Shown here: piece by piece, positions 26,201-37,737 of the stretch | How positions within the stretch are numbered: the first letter of the stretch is position 1 | How the letters are laid out: every line of letters begins with the position of its first letter | DNA from: Cenococcum geophilum 1.58 | Lineage: Eukaryota; Ascomycota; Dothideomycetes; Gloniales; Gloniaceae | Assembly: GCA_001692895.1 (NCBI GenBank) | Contig: KV748178.1 | Span: 4,016,536 to 4,080,535, forward strand | Length of the DNA: 64,000 nucleotides | Direction: 5' to 3' | Notes under the pieces: model-generated | Told to the model about the DNA's origin: nothing | The model's input: only the letters and a program-made list of their open reading frames with translations | The model's database searches: none | Position numbers and translations under genes: made by a program

Positions 26201-26281
26201 CAGCTAGAAGGACGCGAAAGAGCTATATTGTCTAAAAGCCGTCTATCCAATACCTATTATGCTGCCTTACTAGGCGGATAA
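23220..26281 (+). pseudogene. Extra ORF carried downstream of integrase: large conserved fungal protein of unknown function
   Basis: One plus frame can be followed from an ATG at 23220 (MRVNSKVRIEEYLRITI) to TAA at 26279-26281, about 1000 codons with RIP stops; the last 100 codons (from 25979) are stop-free. Recognisable stretches include GDSTAFCFINININIP near 25320 (a related-looking F-[basic]-H-I-D-x-N-I-P motif is what I recall from intact fungal homologues), SVSLDNKTKDNCTIILP near 25410, KGDVRITMSYLPYKAKGP near 25610, GTRRII near 25670, and LSGHANLYSVILYRFPAIVK near 25800. It has no retroviral motif. From memory it resembles an uncharacterised protein family found in many filamentous fungi; I cannot name its function. 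It has the same orientation as pol and lies before the 3' LTR, so it may be a captured passenger. Confidence 0.6.
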
Positions 26282-26446
26282 GAGCGGTCTTATTTAACCA
26301 GAACGGAGTCCCCTTATTTACTATCTTAGGTTTATAGTAAGGGCAAGGAACGCATACAGTTACTAGCCGCGCCATTATTTTAAAGATAGAGAGAAGTAAG
26401 GAGTTTTAGAGGTCGTTAAGGGACAACAACTTAGGTAGGGGAAGTA

Positions 26447-26724
26447 TGTGGTAGTATAATTTAGCCTCCTGGATTTAATATTTAGATTAGGTATAGCTTT
26501 GGGAGAGTTTAGGCCTTCTATAATTATATAGATTGGCCTAAAGCCCTAGAGTCTTTAATAACTTAGGCGACACCGATAAACACATAATTTTCCTTTAATA
26601 CACTCTATTCTTTCTCTTCTTACTACTTAATTCTAACTAATTGTAACCAACCAATAAACCGACAGACTGATAGCCTAATAGCACTATTGACTTTCTATCT
26701 AAGAGACACCGTACCCTCCTACAC
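26447..26724 (+). repeat. Right LTR of the large element
   Basis: 278 bp, TGTGGTAG...CTCCTACA, the uninterrupted partner of 8585-9053. It is preceded by a polypurine tract. It shows the empty site of the 187-bp solo LTR. Confidence 0.8.
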
Positions 26725-26872
26725 TAGTAGTAAAGATAAGTGCTTTTATCTTTAACTAAACCTTTAACCCCTAACGTGGAAGCCTTTTCTTTTAATAAGA
26801 ATATACTATATATAGATCTACCCTAGGAATTAAAAGCGACTATACTAAATCTAAATCCGTAAGTTAGGATAA
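26725..26872 (+). pseudogene. copia gag, probable continuation after the large insertion
   Basis: Frame SSKDKCFYLXLNLXPLTWKPF (stops shown as X), followed by acidic/hydrophobic residues, resembles the segment after the zinc knuckle in fungal copia gag (DKC-F-x-L-HPELRP-xx-WKP). The C at 26742-26744 could be the last cysteine of the knuckle that begins at 8556. The join is plausible but not exact, because the flanking pentamers do not form a TSD and the spacing to the last cysteine would be unusual. Confidence 0.45.
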
Positions 26873-27115
26873 TATTAACGACTTAGTTAACTAAGGTATA
26901 AGTACGGCAAGAGGGACGCGCAAGTTTATATAATTAGTAGTTTATAAATAAGGATCTAAAGCTAGAGAAAGGAAAGGAGATAAAGGGCGGCGCTACTCGA
27001 CGTTATATATAATCCTCTAGTCATATAATAGTAATTATTTAAAACCATCTAAAACCATCTATAATTGTCCGTTATAATTTACTAATATCTACCAGTTTCT
27101 ACTAGCGCTATAACA
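26873..27115 (-). repeat. 3' LTR of family-3 gypsy
   Basis: 243 bp, partner of 32559-32801. The minus-strand sequence just before it (AAAGGGGGAGGTAA) is the polypurine tract. Confidence 0.88.
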
Positions 27116-27179
27116 TTACCTCCCCCTTTAAAAAAGCCTGCCCTTAGGCTTTATATATCCATTATATATCTATAGAGTA

Positions 27180-30100
27180 TTTTTATCTTTATACTTAATA
27201 GGTAGCTTATTATCTTCGCTATTCTAGCACTTTATTTACTTATTAAAGTACTTTAGGGGCCTAGGTTTATTAGGGTAATAGCTATAAAACCTTTAAAGCT
27301 TATAGGGACTACTTATAAAGTTCTATATAGAGTACTAAGTAGAATTTAGGTTATACCCTTTCTAACTAATATAATATTTTAATGTTCCCCTTATAAGCTT
27401 ATAGACTAGTATTTCTTTAATTTCCTATTTATTGTCGCTATTAACTTAGATTAGTAGGGGAGGTTTATTCTTTTGTCTAGGTAATAGGTTATTTACGGCT
27501 TTTAATAGTTTATTTAGAGAGAAAATAGGGTAAACCTTAATTAAATCTAGGAGCTTTACTTTGTATAAGTTGCCAATATTTTAAGAACCTTATATAGTCT
27601 TGCTATCTAATAGTCTAGTTTATAGCTAGGTTATTCTGTCTTTTAGTTCTTTATTATAACTTAGACTATATCTCCTATAGTAAAGTTAGGCTTTCGCCTA
27701 TACTTATTTACCTACTATTATATTAATTTTTAGGCCTTTTTTTAGATTTATACAGGCTACCGTCTAGACTTCTTTTAAGCGCTTAGTATACTGCCGTACT
27801 TTCTTATAAGATAGTTTTTTGTATATAGTCTAGGGTCCTTCTAGTCTTTTCTAGTTAAAGCTTATATAGGGTAAATAGCCCATTTCTAGTTAAATAGGGG
27901 CAAATTCTACAGAGTTATGAGGTAGGGTTGCTTGGGCATAGTTTATTAGGGGTAGTAGTTTGGCCTAGTTATCTTAGAAGTAGTTAATAAAGGGCTAAAG
28001 TCTTTAATCTAAGTATTAATTTATAATTTCCATCTAACTATTTATTTAGGGTAGTATACTATAAAAAGCTTTAACTTAATGCCTAAGATTTAAGTAAACT
28101 TATTCTAGAAAGCCGATATAAATTACGGCCTATAATTAGATATAATAGTATCTAGTAGTCTATAGATTTAATAAATATAGTAGATATACAGTTAGGCCGC
28201 TTCTTTAGCATTAATATTTTTATAATATAGGATTAAGAACGGGCGCTTACTAAAGCGGTTAACTAAAATTATAACCATATTATATTCGTTACAGTCTATA
28301 GGTAGCTTATAAAAGTCTATAAAGATATACTATTAGGGATATTCTAGTATTAAGAGTAGTTTTAATAGTCCTAGGGTTTTATCTTATAGGATTATAAATC
28401 TATAGTAGCTATTATAGTTTTATATATAATAGTTAATATCTATAACTATTCCGGGCTAGTAGTAGCGGTTATTAATAATCTTATAGGTTTTGTTTTTTCT
28501 AAGATAGGCTGTAAAGACCTAGGTATAAGCTTTAGTAATAAGCTAGGTCTATAAGTTCTGTTCCTTAGCTACTACCAGCCATTTCTAGTACTTAAGTAGT
28601 CCGTTTTTAAGGGACTATAGGCTAGTAATATTCTTTACCTTTTTATAGTACTTCTATAAACAGGGGGTTATTTAGTTAGCCTATAGTAGTTTATTAATAA
28701 GGTTAAGTTTAAAGGAGTTAATAAGATATATTTTGGCGCCTAAGGAGTCCGTACTTAGTTCTGCCTATATTTAGGGGTTAAGGTATTTTAGTTATAGTAG
28801 TATTTAGGTCCGTAATAGGATCTTTATAGCTATTTAGTTATTTAGGTCTTATTTACGCCTTATAAAAGCGTTTATACGGTTTATAGCATCTAGTCTATAT
28901 AATTAAGAAGTTAAACTAAAATAGAATATCCGCCTAGTATACCTACTAGGCTATAAAGGCCTTAGTTATTATAAAGTATTCTAGGGCCTTATAATCTAAA
29001 ACGACCTTAATTAGCTTAGGGGTCCCCTCTAGCTATATACGCTAGTGCTAAAAGCTAGAGATAATAGCCAGCATTTCTTTATTATAGATATGGTAGTTTA
29101 GCTTAGTATCTATTATAGTCTTTAAATAGTATATAATAGGGTGCTATTTTCTATCCGGTTACTTCTAAGAAAAAATACTAGCTATTATACTATTTAAGGC
29201 ATTAGTTTCTAGTATTAAGGGCTATTTTAAGTTAAAATAGGCAAGTAGGGGAGCCGATACTAGCTGTTTTTTAAGCCTATTAAAGACCTGCCTATATATA
29301 GTATTAAAGTAAAAGGGCTAGTCTTTTTTAGTAAAATGGTTAAGAGGCTAGGTAATCTTACTATAGTTCTTAATAAAGCATTAGTAAAAATTATAAAAAC
29401 CTAAAAATAATTATACCCCCTTTATGGTCTATAGGGGTACCTACTAGTTAATTACGGCCGTTTTCTTTAGGTTAGCTTTAATTCTATTTATACTAATAAT
29501 TAAACCTAAGTACTTTATACTCTTAACACTAAACTTTAACTTCTTAATATTAACCTAGAGGCTAGCCTTATAGAGCTATTATAGGAATTTATAGATATGC
29601 TCCTTATATTCTAGCTTATTTTTAAAGTAGATTATAATATTATCTAAATAGGCCGTATAAAAGTTGTTAAGGTAGTTAAAAAGTATATTATTTATATATC
29701 GCTAGTATATAGCTAGTCCGTTAATTAGTCTAGAAGGAAGTATCTTATATTTATATATTCCGTAATAGGTCTAAAATATAATAAGATTTTTAGACCTAGG
29801 GTTTATTCTAATTTAGTAAAAGGTTTAGCAGATATTAAGCTTTATAAAGACCTTAGCTCTACTTATTTAGGCTAAAGTCTTATTAAATAAGGGTAGTGGA
29901 TAGTAGTTCTTGCGGGTTATATTATTTAGCTTATAGTAGTTAATATAGAAGCGGAGTTCTCTATTTAGCTTTTTAATGAAGAAAATAGGTAAGGTAAAAG
30001 GGGCTTAGCTAAGCTTAATAAAGCCCTTATTTAGGTTATTAATAAAATACTACTTTATAGCCTATAATTTAGCAATAAACTGCTTATAAAGGAGCTAAAG

Positions 30101-32380
30101 CTAAGGGTATTTTCCTTACCCTATTTAATCTCGATCTTATAGTTATATAATTAGTAAGGTAGAAGTATATTAGACGCTACTTTAGAGAATATATCCTTAA
30201 ATTTCTAGTATTAATAGGGCAGTTTTTATTTTACTAGTTCTTTATCTATAAGCTTGCTTTCTTATCTACTAAGCTTATTTTCCTTTTTCTTAATTATTTA
30301 ATTAATTTTATATAAGCTAGTTATAAAGGCGATAGTATTAAGCTAAACTAAGTTTTAGTAGAATCCTATAGTACTAATATAGTAGATATTAACTAATAGG
30401 AGGTCTACTAGTTTTTTTACGGATATTTATTAGGTTATATTTTATAGTATAAGGTTTATAGTTTTCCTTAGCTTATATTCTATTTTCTAAAAGTTATCTT
30501 TCCTATTTATTAGTTTAGTATAGCGTCCAATATTTCTAGCTTTCCTTTATAGCTATATAGGGCCTAAGTTCTCTATAATTAACTTAGCTAGGTTATTACT
30601 AGCTTCCTAAGTCTTTAGTATAAGTAGCGTAATATAGCTAGTTTAGGGGTAGTATAGTATATAGATCTGTTACGGGTTAAGCTATATATCTTTTTTAAAG
30701 GTCTAATCTCTACGTATAGCATCTACCTAGTAAATAGTATTAATTTAGGGCCGTATAAGGTTTTCTATTATAATGCTAATTTTTTTTATAAAGGAAGGGG
30801 TTAGGGGTAGGGTGTTAGGCTAAATAAGCCGCCTACTCTATATATTAAGCTGTAAGCCTAAATAGGCTAGCTATTTTCTTTTTAAGATTATATTATAGCT
30901 TCCTAAGTCTATAATAAGGAAGGGGATATTATACTACCTTTATCTATTAATATAGAGATAAATTTATAAGATAGTTATAATAGGTGGCTCTATTTGCCCG
31001 TTATACCCATAAATAGAAATTAGTTTAGGTAGTTCTTTAATAGGTATATTTAAAAGGTTAGCCAGCTTTACGGCATACTAGGTATTTATTAAGGTAAAGG
31101 TATTTACTTTAGAGTTAGCTAAAGTAGAGGTTAAAACTTAATATTTATTATAGAATAAAGTATAAGGGATAGTATAGCTTTTTCTACTAACTGGCCAACC
31201 TAGATTAATATATAATATATTAATCCCTTTTAACTCTAAAAAGGAGTCTTCTTTTAAGGTTCCTCTTTTTCTAACTTTAAACCATCCTCCTAGATTAATA
31301 AAACCCTATCTACTTTTGCGTTTATTAGGCAATCCTTTATATAGTAGCCTTTTTAACTATAAGAGAAGCAAGCTCCTTAATTACTAAGGGCCTATATATA
31401 GGGGTTGCTATATATAGGCTGAGCATTCGCTAAACCTATAGTAGAACTAGCCGTATAACTAGCTGCTAAATTAGTAGCGGGCTATATAGGTAGTGCTATA
31501 GGGGTTACTAATTATACTAGGGTATTATAGGCTATTCTTATATTACTTATAATCTAATTTAAAGGGCTTCTAGCTTTATATTATTTAACGTGTACCTTAG
31601 TTTAGTAAAGGCCTTAGTTAATAGCTAAGTACTAGTCGGTAAGTTCCTTTAGCGTCTATATAATAGTAAAAACTAGTAGTATAGCTCGCTGTAGATTTAG
31701 GGTAAGCTTATTAAATAGGGAATTTAAGCCTAGCTAGCTAGGTGCAGAAAGTGGGTTTAAAAGGCTTAGAAGGTCTCTGTCGTTTTTATATTTAGGCTTT
31801 TATAATTAAGTCAGGCATTTTATACTTTAAAGGGGTCCTTATAAATAAAAAATAGGTAAACAATTATCCCTTCTTTAAAAAGGAAGAAATTTAGTAAGTT
31901 CTATATATATTACGGACGTAGGTACGTCTATATATCCCTATTAATACAGCTAAAGACGTAGGCTATTTTAGCCTAAGTAGTAGGAAAGTAGTCCGTATTA
32001 ACTTTAAGCTTATTTTATAATTAAAGCTTCTAATTATTAAATATAGGATTAATTCCGTCTATAAGTAATTGGGAGTCCGTAACCTTTACGGACCGCAATA
32101 ATACTAATACTATATATTAGGCTAGGGTCTTAAGGACTATAGTAAGTCTTTAGGTATCTAATAACTCTTTACTAGATATAGGGGGTTCTCTAGCTTTAAG
32201 CAGCTTTGAAAGTTATTTAATTTTAGTATTAGCTACTATAAGCTCTACCTAAGAGTTTAAGTTAGTTACTATTTTACTATTGGAGGTATTTAAGGGTCTT
32301 ATGGCTACTTTGTTGGCCGCTATATTTTTTAGTATAGTAGCACAGTTATTAAGATAACTTTTAGTAGGATTTTATAGGGG
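27180..32380 (-). pseudogene. gag-pol of family-3 gypsy
   Basis: Minus-strand order: gag about 32350-31400; zinc knuckle at 31370-31329, CFSYSXKGYYIKDC (second C and H both Y, and TAG for an expected CAG); protease about 31200-30700; RT about 30110-29400 with AYLDNIIIY near 29660-29625 (second catalytic D changed to N); RNase H about 29330-28900; integrase about 28560-27600; and a chromodomain-like end (RPLKYFNK) near 27250. Domain edges are estimates. Stops and catalytic losses are RIP-type. Part of a second gag copy of this family lies at 36795-37737. Confidence 0.78.
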
Positions 32381-32558
32381 TTCTAATCTGTGCGTATTTT
32401 ATAGGTCTTATTATTCTTTTTTATTCTTTTAATTCTGTTCTATTTTTTAAGTTTTAGTAATAGTTTTTAGGTTTATTTCTATATTCTATTCTTATTTATA
32501 GTCCTATAGATATATTTAAGTTCCTTCTTAGAAAAAAGAGTAGATAAGCTTTAGGTAA

Positions 32559-32801
32559 TATTAGCAACTTAGTTAATTAAGGCATAAGTACGGCAAGAGG
32601 GACGCGTAAGCCTATATAATTAGTAGTCTATAAATAAGGGTCTAAAGCTAGAGAAAGAAAAGGAGATAAAGGGTAGTGCTACTTAACGTTATATGCAATC
32701 CTCTAGTTATATAATAGCAATTATTTAAAACTGTCTAAAACTGTCTGCAATTGCCCGCTATAATTTACTAATATCTACTAGTTTCCACTAGCGCTGTAAT
32801 A
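32559..32801 (-). repeat. 5' LTR of family-3 gypsy
   Basis: 243 bp, same length as its partner. Differences between the two are almost all C/T and A/G, as RIP would leave. Confidence 0.88.
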
Positions 32802-32805
32802 AATA

Positions 32806-35800
32806 ATAACGCTAGTACTCTAAAAGCCCCTAAAGTTATATATACCCCTACTATTATATAACCCCCTTATAGTAGATATTACTATAATTAGCGCTATAGC
32901 GTTTTACTTTAATATATACTAAAAGGATAATAAGGCCTTTATAATAAGCTTATATAAAATTAACTAAATTATTAATAATAGGGAGGAAGAGCTAGCTAAG
33001 GGAACTAATAAGAAACTAATTAAACACCTTCTTTTTACTATTTATACAAACTATAAGAATATATTTTTAAAAGTAGCTTTAGATAAGTTACCCCCTTACC
33101 AGATATATAATTATAAGATTTAATTAGAAGCTAATAACTTACTAGGCTATAGCCCCCTCTACTATTAATTAATAGACTAGCTAAAAGTAATAAAGTAGTA
33201 CTTAATTAATAACCTAGATAAAGGGTTTATTAAGCTAAGTTAAGCCCCTTTTACTTCCCTACCCTATTTATAAAAAAGCTTAGTAGAGGTCTTTAGTTTT
33301 ATATTAACTATTAAAAGCTAAACGCTATTACTTAAAAAGATTAGTATCTTATTTATTTAATTAATAAAACCTCTATATATTTAAGCCGGGTAAAGATCTT
33401 TACTAAACTTAATATTTATTAAGCTTTTTACTAAATTAGGATAGACCCTATATTTAAAGATTTAATAATATTCTATACCTATTATAGTTCCTATAAATAT
33501 AAAATTCTTCCTTTTAGACTAATAAATGGGCTAACTATATAGTAAAGGTATATAAATAACGTTCTCTTTATTTACCTTAACGAATTCTATATAGTATGCC
33601 TAAACAATATTTTTATATACTTAAATAATAAACTTAAGTATTAAGTTTATATTAAAAAGGTTTTAGAGAGACTACGGAACGCGGGCTTATAAGTTAATAT
33701 TAAGAAATATAAGTTTAGAGTAAAACGTATAAAATACCTCGGGTTTATTATAACTATAAAAGGGATTAAGGATAACCCTAAAAAGGTAAAAGTAATCTAT
33801 AACTGGAAGCCCCCTTATATAGTAAAAGGGATCTAGTTCTTCCCTAGCTTTTATAACTTCTACTACTAATTTATCCACAATTATAGAATTATAGTAAAGC
33901 TCCTTATACGCCTAACTAAAAAGGATATGCCTTTTATATTTAATAATAGCTATATAAAAGCCTTTAAAAAGATAAAGGATCGGCTTATCTCTTCCCTAAT
34001 CTTTTATTACTATAGCCTAAACCCTAAATTAATATTAAAAATAGATGCTTTTAATAAAGTTATAGCGGGAATTTTATTACAGCTATACCCGGACAGTAAA
34101 TAGTACCCTATTACCTTTTTTTAAAAAAAATAATAGACCTAGCTAAGTATAACTATAAAATATACAATAAAGAGATACTAGCTATTATTTAATTACTATT
34201 CTAATAGTATATAAAGCTTAAAGATACAAACTTCCGGATTAAGATATATACAGATTCTAAAGCCCTAAAGTACTTTTTAACTATAAAGTAGCTTACTAAA
34301 TAATAAGCCTAGTAGGCCGAAATACTCTTATAATTCTTCTTTATAATTATATATCATTTTAGTAAGTAAAACTTTAAGCCTAATGCCCTAACCTAAAGAG
34401 AATAAAATATAGAACCCTAAGATAAGCTAAAGACTTAATACTAGACGCGTGCCCTCTTTTATCCTAAATAGCTTAACTTATAGATTCTTAAGGAGCTAAA
34501 CTTTTAGTAAAATAAGCTAGCACTAATAGAGGAGTCCTTAGATAAACTAATAGGGCTAATTAACCGCCTTTTAAATATAAACCATATAGCTAATGCCCTA
34601 AAGGCTCTTTATAATTAAGCTATAAAAGAAAACCCTAATTTTAAAATAGAGGAAGGGTTGCTCCTATATTAAGAGCGGCTTATAGTCCCTAATATTAATA
34701 ATTTACGGATAGAACTAATCCGTAAAGCTTATTACTAAGTCTCTATAGTATACTCTGGCAAAAATAAGACCTATAAAATTATTAACTATCACTACTACTA
34801 GCTAAGAGTAGTTATAGATATTAATTAATATATATAGAACTATAAGGACTACTAAAGAGCTATAACCCTACGAGATAAAACCCTAGGACTACTTAAGCCA
34901 CTCCTAATACTAGAGCGCCCTTAGTAGTATATCTCTATAGGCTTTTATAAACTACTTATAGACTATAACGAATATAATATAGTTATAGTTATAGTTAACC
35001 GCTTTAGTAAACGCCTATTTTTAATTCCCTATTATAAAAATATTAGTACTAAAGAGGTAGCCTAGCTATATATCTATTATATCTACTAAATTTATAGATT
35101 ACTAGATACTATTATATCTAATTATAGGCTATAGTTTATATTAGCCTTTTAGAATAAGTTTACCTAGATTCTATATATTACTACCCTTAAATAGACGCTT
35201 AGATAGAGATTATAAATTAGTACCTAGACTAAAGGCTTAGGCCCTTTACTAACTATATCTAGAATAACTGGTCTAAACTACTACCTTTAATAGACTATAC
35301 CTAAGCAACTCTACCCTATAACTCTATAGGGTTTACCCCAATTTAGTTAGAAATGAGATATTTACCCTATATAAGCTTTAATTAAAAAAGGCTAGAAAAA
35401 CTCTAGACTGGATAAGAAAGGCTACTCTATAGTAAGGCCTAATAGTATATTAAACGCTTAGAGGAAGCCTAGATAGTAGCCTATAAGAACCTAGAAAAAG
35501 CCTAAAGATTAATAGAATAGTAGGTAAATAAACATCGTTAAGAGCCTAACTTTACCCCTAGTAATATAGTCTAGGTTATAATAAGGAATTAAAAAACTAA
35601 ACAACCTAGCTATAAGCTAGACTATTAAATAATAGGACTATATAAGGTCCTTAAAAAGATAGGCAACTTATATAAGGTAAAGCTCCCAGATTTAATTAGG
35701 GTGCACCTTATTTTTTTACTAGATAAGTTATAGAAAGCTATAAATAACCTATTACCTAAATAAAAGAATAAGCCTTCCCTACTAATTTAAGTAAACGGTA

Positions 35801-36150
35801 ATAATAAATAGGAAGTTAATAAAATACTAGCCTATAAGATAGTATAGGGAATATTAAAATACTATATCTAAGAGAAGGGCTATAACCTAAACCTAACTTA
35901 GTCCCCTATATAGAACTTTATAGGCTGCCCCTAGAAGCTTAAAGAGTTCTATAACTAATACCCTAATATACTTAGACCCTTAAAGTACCTAGACGAGTAA
36001 ATAAAATACTAGTATAATAAAGATAATAAGTTACTAAAGGAGTATAGGGATAAGAAAGCCCTAAAGCCCTAATATAGCTCTCTGCTATATTTTGCCGTTT
36101 TCCGCCAGTACTATAAAACTTTAAATATTTAGGAACTTTAACAGCCGGTT
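32806..36150 (+). pseudogene. protease end and pol of truncated family-2 gypsy
   Basis: Starts within the protease-RT linker (NPLIVDITIISAIAFYFNI, then KALDKLPPYXIYNYKI-type spacer near 33080). RT follows with a catalytic CLNNIFIYL at about 33595-33625 where the sister copy has YLDDILIY. RNase H lies about 34000-34400, integrase about 34700-35700, and the chromodomain-like tail (RPLKYLDE) near 35970. RIP stops interrupt every domain. Confidence 0.78.
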
Positions 36151-36245
36151 AAAGTTGTCTAATTAGTTAAATCCTTGCTAAGACTTTTAGCGGCTATTCT
36201 TCTTAGCCTAATGCTTCTACTTAACTTATAATCGCCTTTAGTACC

Positions 36246-36448
36246 TGTAACCGACTACCGGTACCAAAGCTTGCGCCACCCTATGACTTACCACCCTTGT
36301 TTTCAGCTGCAATTGTACATCGTCGTCGGCTTCGCCGACGGCATCACCGACACCCTTTTGCCACCTATTTCTTGTATATAGTCTACTCGATTTCCATAGA
36401 TTTACAATCAAGTCGCTTGTTCAATTCCCACACACTGCAAAGCTTACA
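36246..36448 (+). mobile_element. 203-bp solo LTR-like insertion, un-RIPed
   Basis: TGTAACCG...GCTTACA flanked by GTACC on both sides (36241-36245 and 36449-36453). The sister element near 11998-12000 shows continuous sequence at this site. TG/CA ends and a 5-bp TSD indicate an LTR. CA dinucleotides and GC-rich stretches (GTCGTCGGCTTCGCCGACGG, itself an imperfect hairpin) are kept. Its last 55 bases reappear at 38062-38111, in front of a MITE. Confidence 0.8.
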
Positions 36449-36584
36449 GTACCTAGTCCGGATATACTTATATCTTCTTTTTTCCTCCTTATCTTATATT
36501 TTATAATCTTACGTTTTATAAGCCTAGTGCTGTCCTATTTTTAACTAAGCCTAAAAGTAGGATTTTTTTAAAAGAGGGGGGTAA

Positions 36585-36794
36585 TATAACAGCGCTATCG
36601 CATATTACTTATTAAGTTCTACTATATTCTGCTAACCTATAATTAGCTCGCCTAAAGCTAGTGCCTTAGTGGCTTACCCTATATATTTATGTACATTAGT
36701 CCTAGTAACCCCTTTTCCTTCTCCTTAGCTTAGTATCTTTATAAAATAGCATTCTATAAGCTTTAGTTTAGAGGTATTTATATAAGCCGTTATA
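36585..36794 (+). repeat. 3' LTR of truncated family-2 gypsy
   Basis: About 210 bp, reverse complement of the 201-bp family-2 LTRs, with about 9 extra bases near the left end. It is preceded by an AAAGAGGGGGG polypurine tract. Confidence 0.85.
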
Positions 36795-37737
36795 AAAGGC
36801 CTATTTATAGGGGTTGCTATATATAGGCTAAGTATACGCTAGGCCTATAGTAGGACTAGCTATATAGCTAGCTATTAGATTAACGGCGGGCTATATAGCT
36901 AGTACTATAGGGGTTACCAATTATACTAGGGCACTATAGGCCGTTCTTAGGGTATTTATAGTCTGGTTTAAAGAGCTTATACCTTAATTTAATAAAGGCC
37001 TTAGTTAATAGCTAGGTGGTAGTTTATAAGTACCTTTAGTGTCTATATAGTAGTAAAAACTAGTAATACGGCACGCTATAGGTTTAAAGTAAGTTTATTA
37101 AAGAGGTCTAGCATTAAATCTTTATAGGGAATTTAGGCTTAGCTAGCTAGGTATAAAAAGTGGGTTTAAAAGGCTAAAAAGGTCTCCGTTATTTTTATAT
37201 TTAGGCTTTTATAATTAAGGCGGGCGTTTTATACTTTAAAATGGTCCTTATAAATAGAAGATAGGTAGTTAATTATCTCTCCTCTAAAGAGAAAGGGGTT
37301 TATTAAGTCCTAGGCATATTATAGATGTAGATATATCTATATATCCCCGCCAGTACGGCTAAATATATAGGCTATTTTAGATTAAGTAATAGGGAAGTAG
37401 TCTATATTAACTTTAAGTTTATCTTATAGTTAAAGCTTCTAATTATTAAATATAGGATTAGTTTTATTTATAAGCAATAGGGGGTCCATAACCTTTACGG
37501 ACCGCAATAATACTAATACTATGTATTAGGCTAGGGCCTTAAGGACTATAGTAAGTCTCTAGGTATCTAATAACCTATTACTAGGTATAGGGGTATCCCT
37601 AGTTTTAAGTAGCTCTTAAAGTTATTTAATTTTAATATTAGCTACTATAAGCTCCTCCTAAGAGTTTAAATTAGTTAATATTTTACTATTAGAAGTAGTT
37701 AAGGGTCCTATAGCTACTTTACTAGCTACTATATTCC
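36795..37737 (-). pseudogene. gag fragment of family-3 gypsy
   Basis: Closely similar along its length to 31395-32345, the gag of the complete family-3 element, in the same orientation. It starts immediately after the family-2 LTR and stops at about 37737, where normal, un-RIPed sequence begins. It has RIP stops and no LTR of its own. Confidence 0.75.

Larger units (their letters stand above)
8585..26724 (+). mobile_element. Very large gypsy-type LTR element with an extra 3' ORF and nested insertions
   Basis: Two plus-oriented LTRs (8585-9053 with a 192-bp interruption, and 26447-26724) enclose gag, protease, RT, RNase H and integrase in plus orientation, then a 3-kb non-retroviral ORF. Removing the nested insertions (187 + 5, 1196 + 8, 6593 + 5 bp) leaves roughly 10.1 kb. 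A purine-rich tract (TAGGTAGGGGAAGTA) sits directly before the right LTR, as expected for a polypurine tract. The flanks are copia gag on both sides, which supports a single insertion, but the 5-bp flanks (cctta and ctagt) do not match as a TSD. An alternative is that the right LTR belongs to another copy and the extra ORF lay between two elements. Confidence 0.6.
26873..32801 (-). mobile_element. Complete gypsy element (family 3)
   Basis: A 5929-bp element with 243-bp LTRs at 26873-27115 and 32559-32801, coding on the minus strand. LTR ends are TATTA...TAACA and TATTA...TAATA, that is TGTTA...TAACA after RIP. The flanking pentamers are gataa and aataa, compatible with a 5-bp TSD after one G-to-A change. 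However, the left flank is copia-like and the right flank is family-2 gypsy, so the flanks do not reconstruct one target; recombination between two family-3 copies is possible. Confidence 0.85.
32802..36794 (+). mobile_element. 5'-truncated family-2 gypsy element
   Basis: Collinear with the reverse complement of 11667-15890 but in plus orientation. It lacks the 5' LTR, gag and most of protease; its left end abuts the family-3 5' LTR exactly where homology to the family-2 sequence ATAACGCTAGT begins. It keeps the 3' LTR at 36585-36794 and contains a 203-bp LTR-like insertion at 36246-36448. It lacks the palindromic MITE, so it documents the empty site. Confidence 0.85.

Noticed and set aside
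25979..26281. The 100-codon stop-free frame as an independent small gene.
   Set aside because: The same frame continues upstream with conserved segments and RIP stops, so it is the end of a larger decayed protein.
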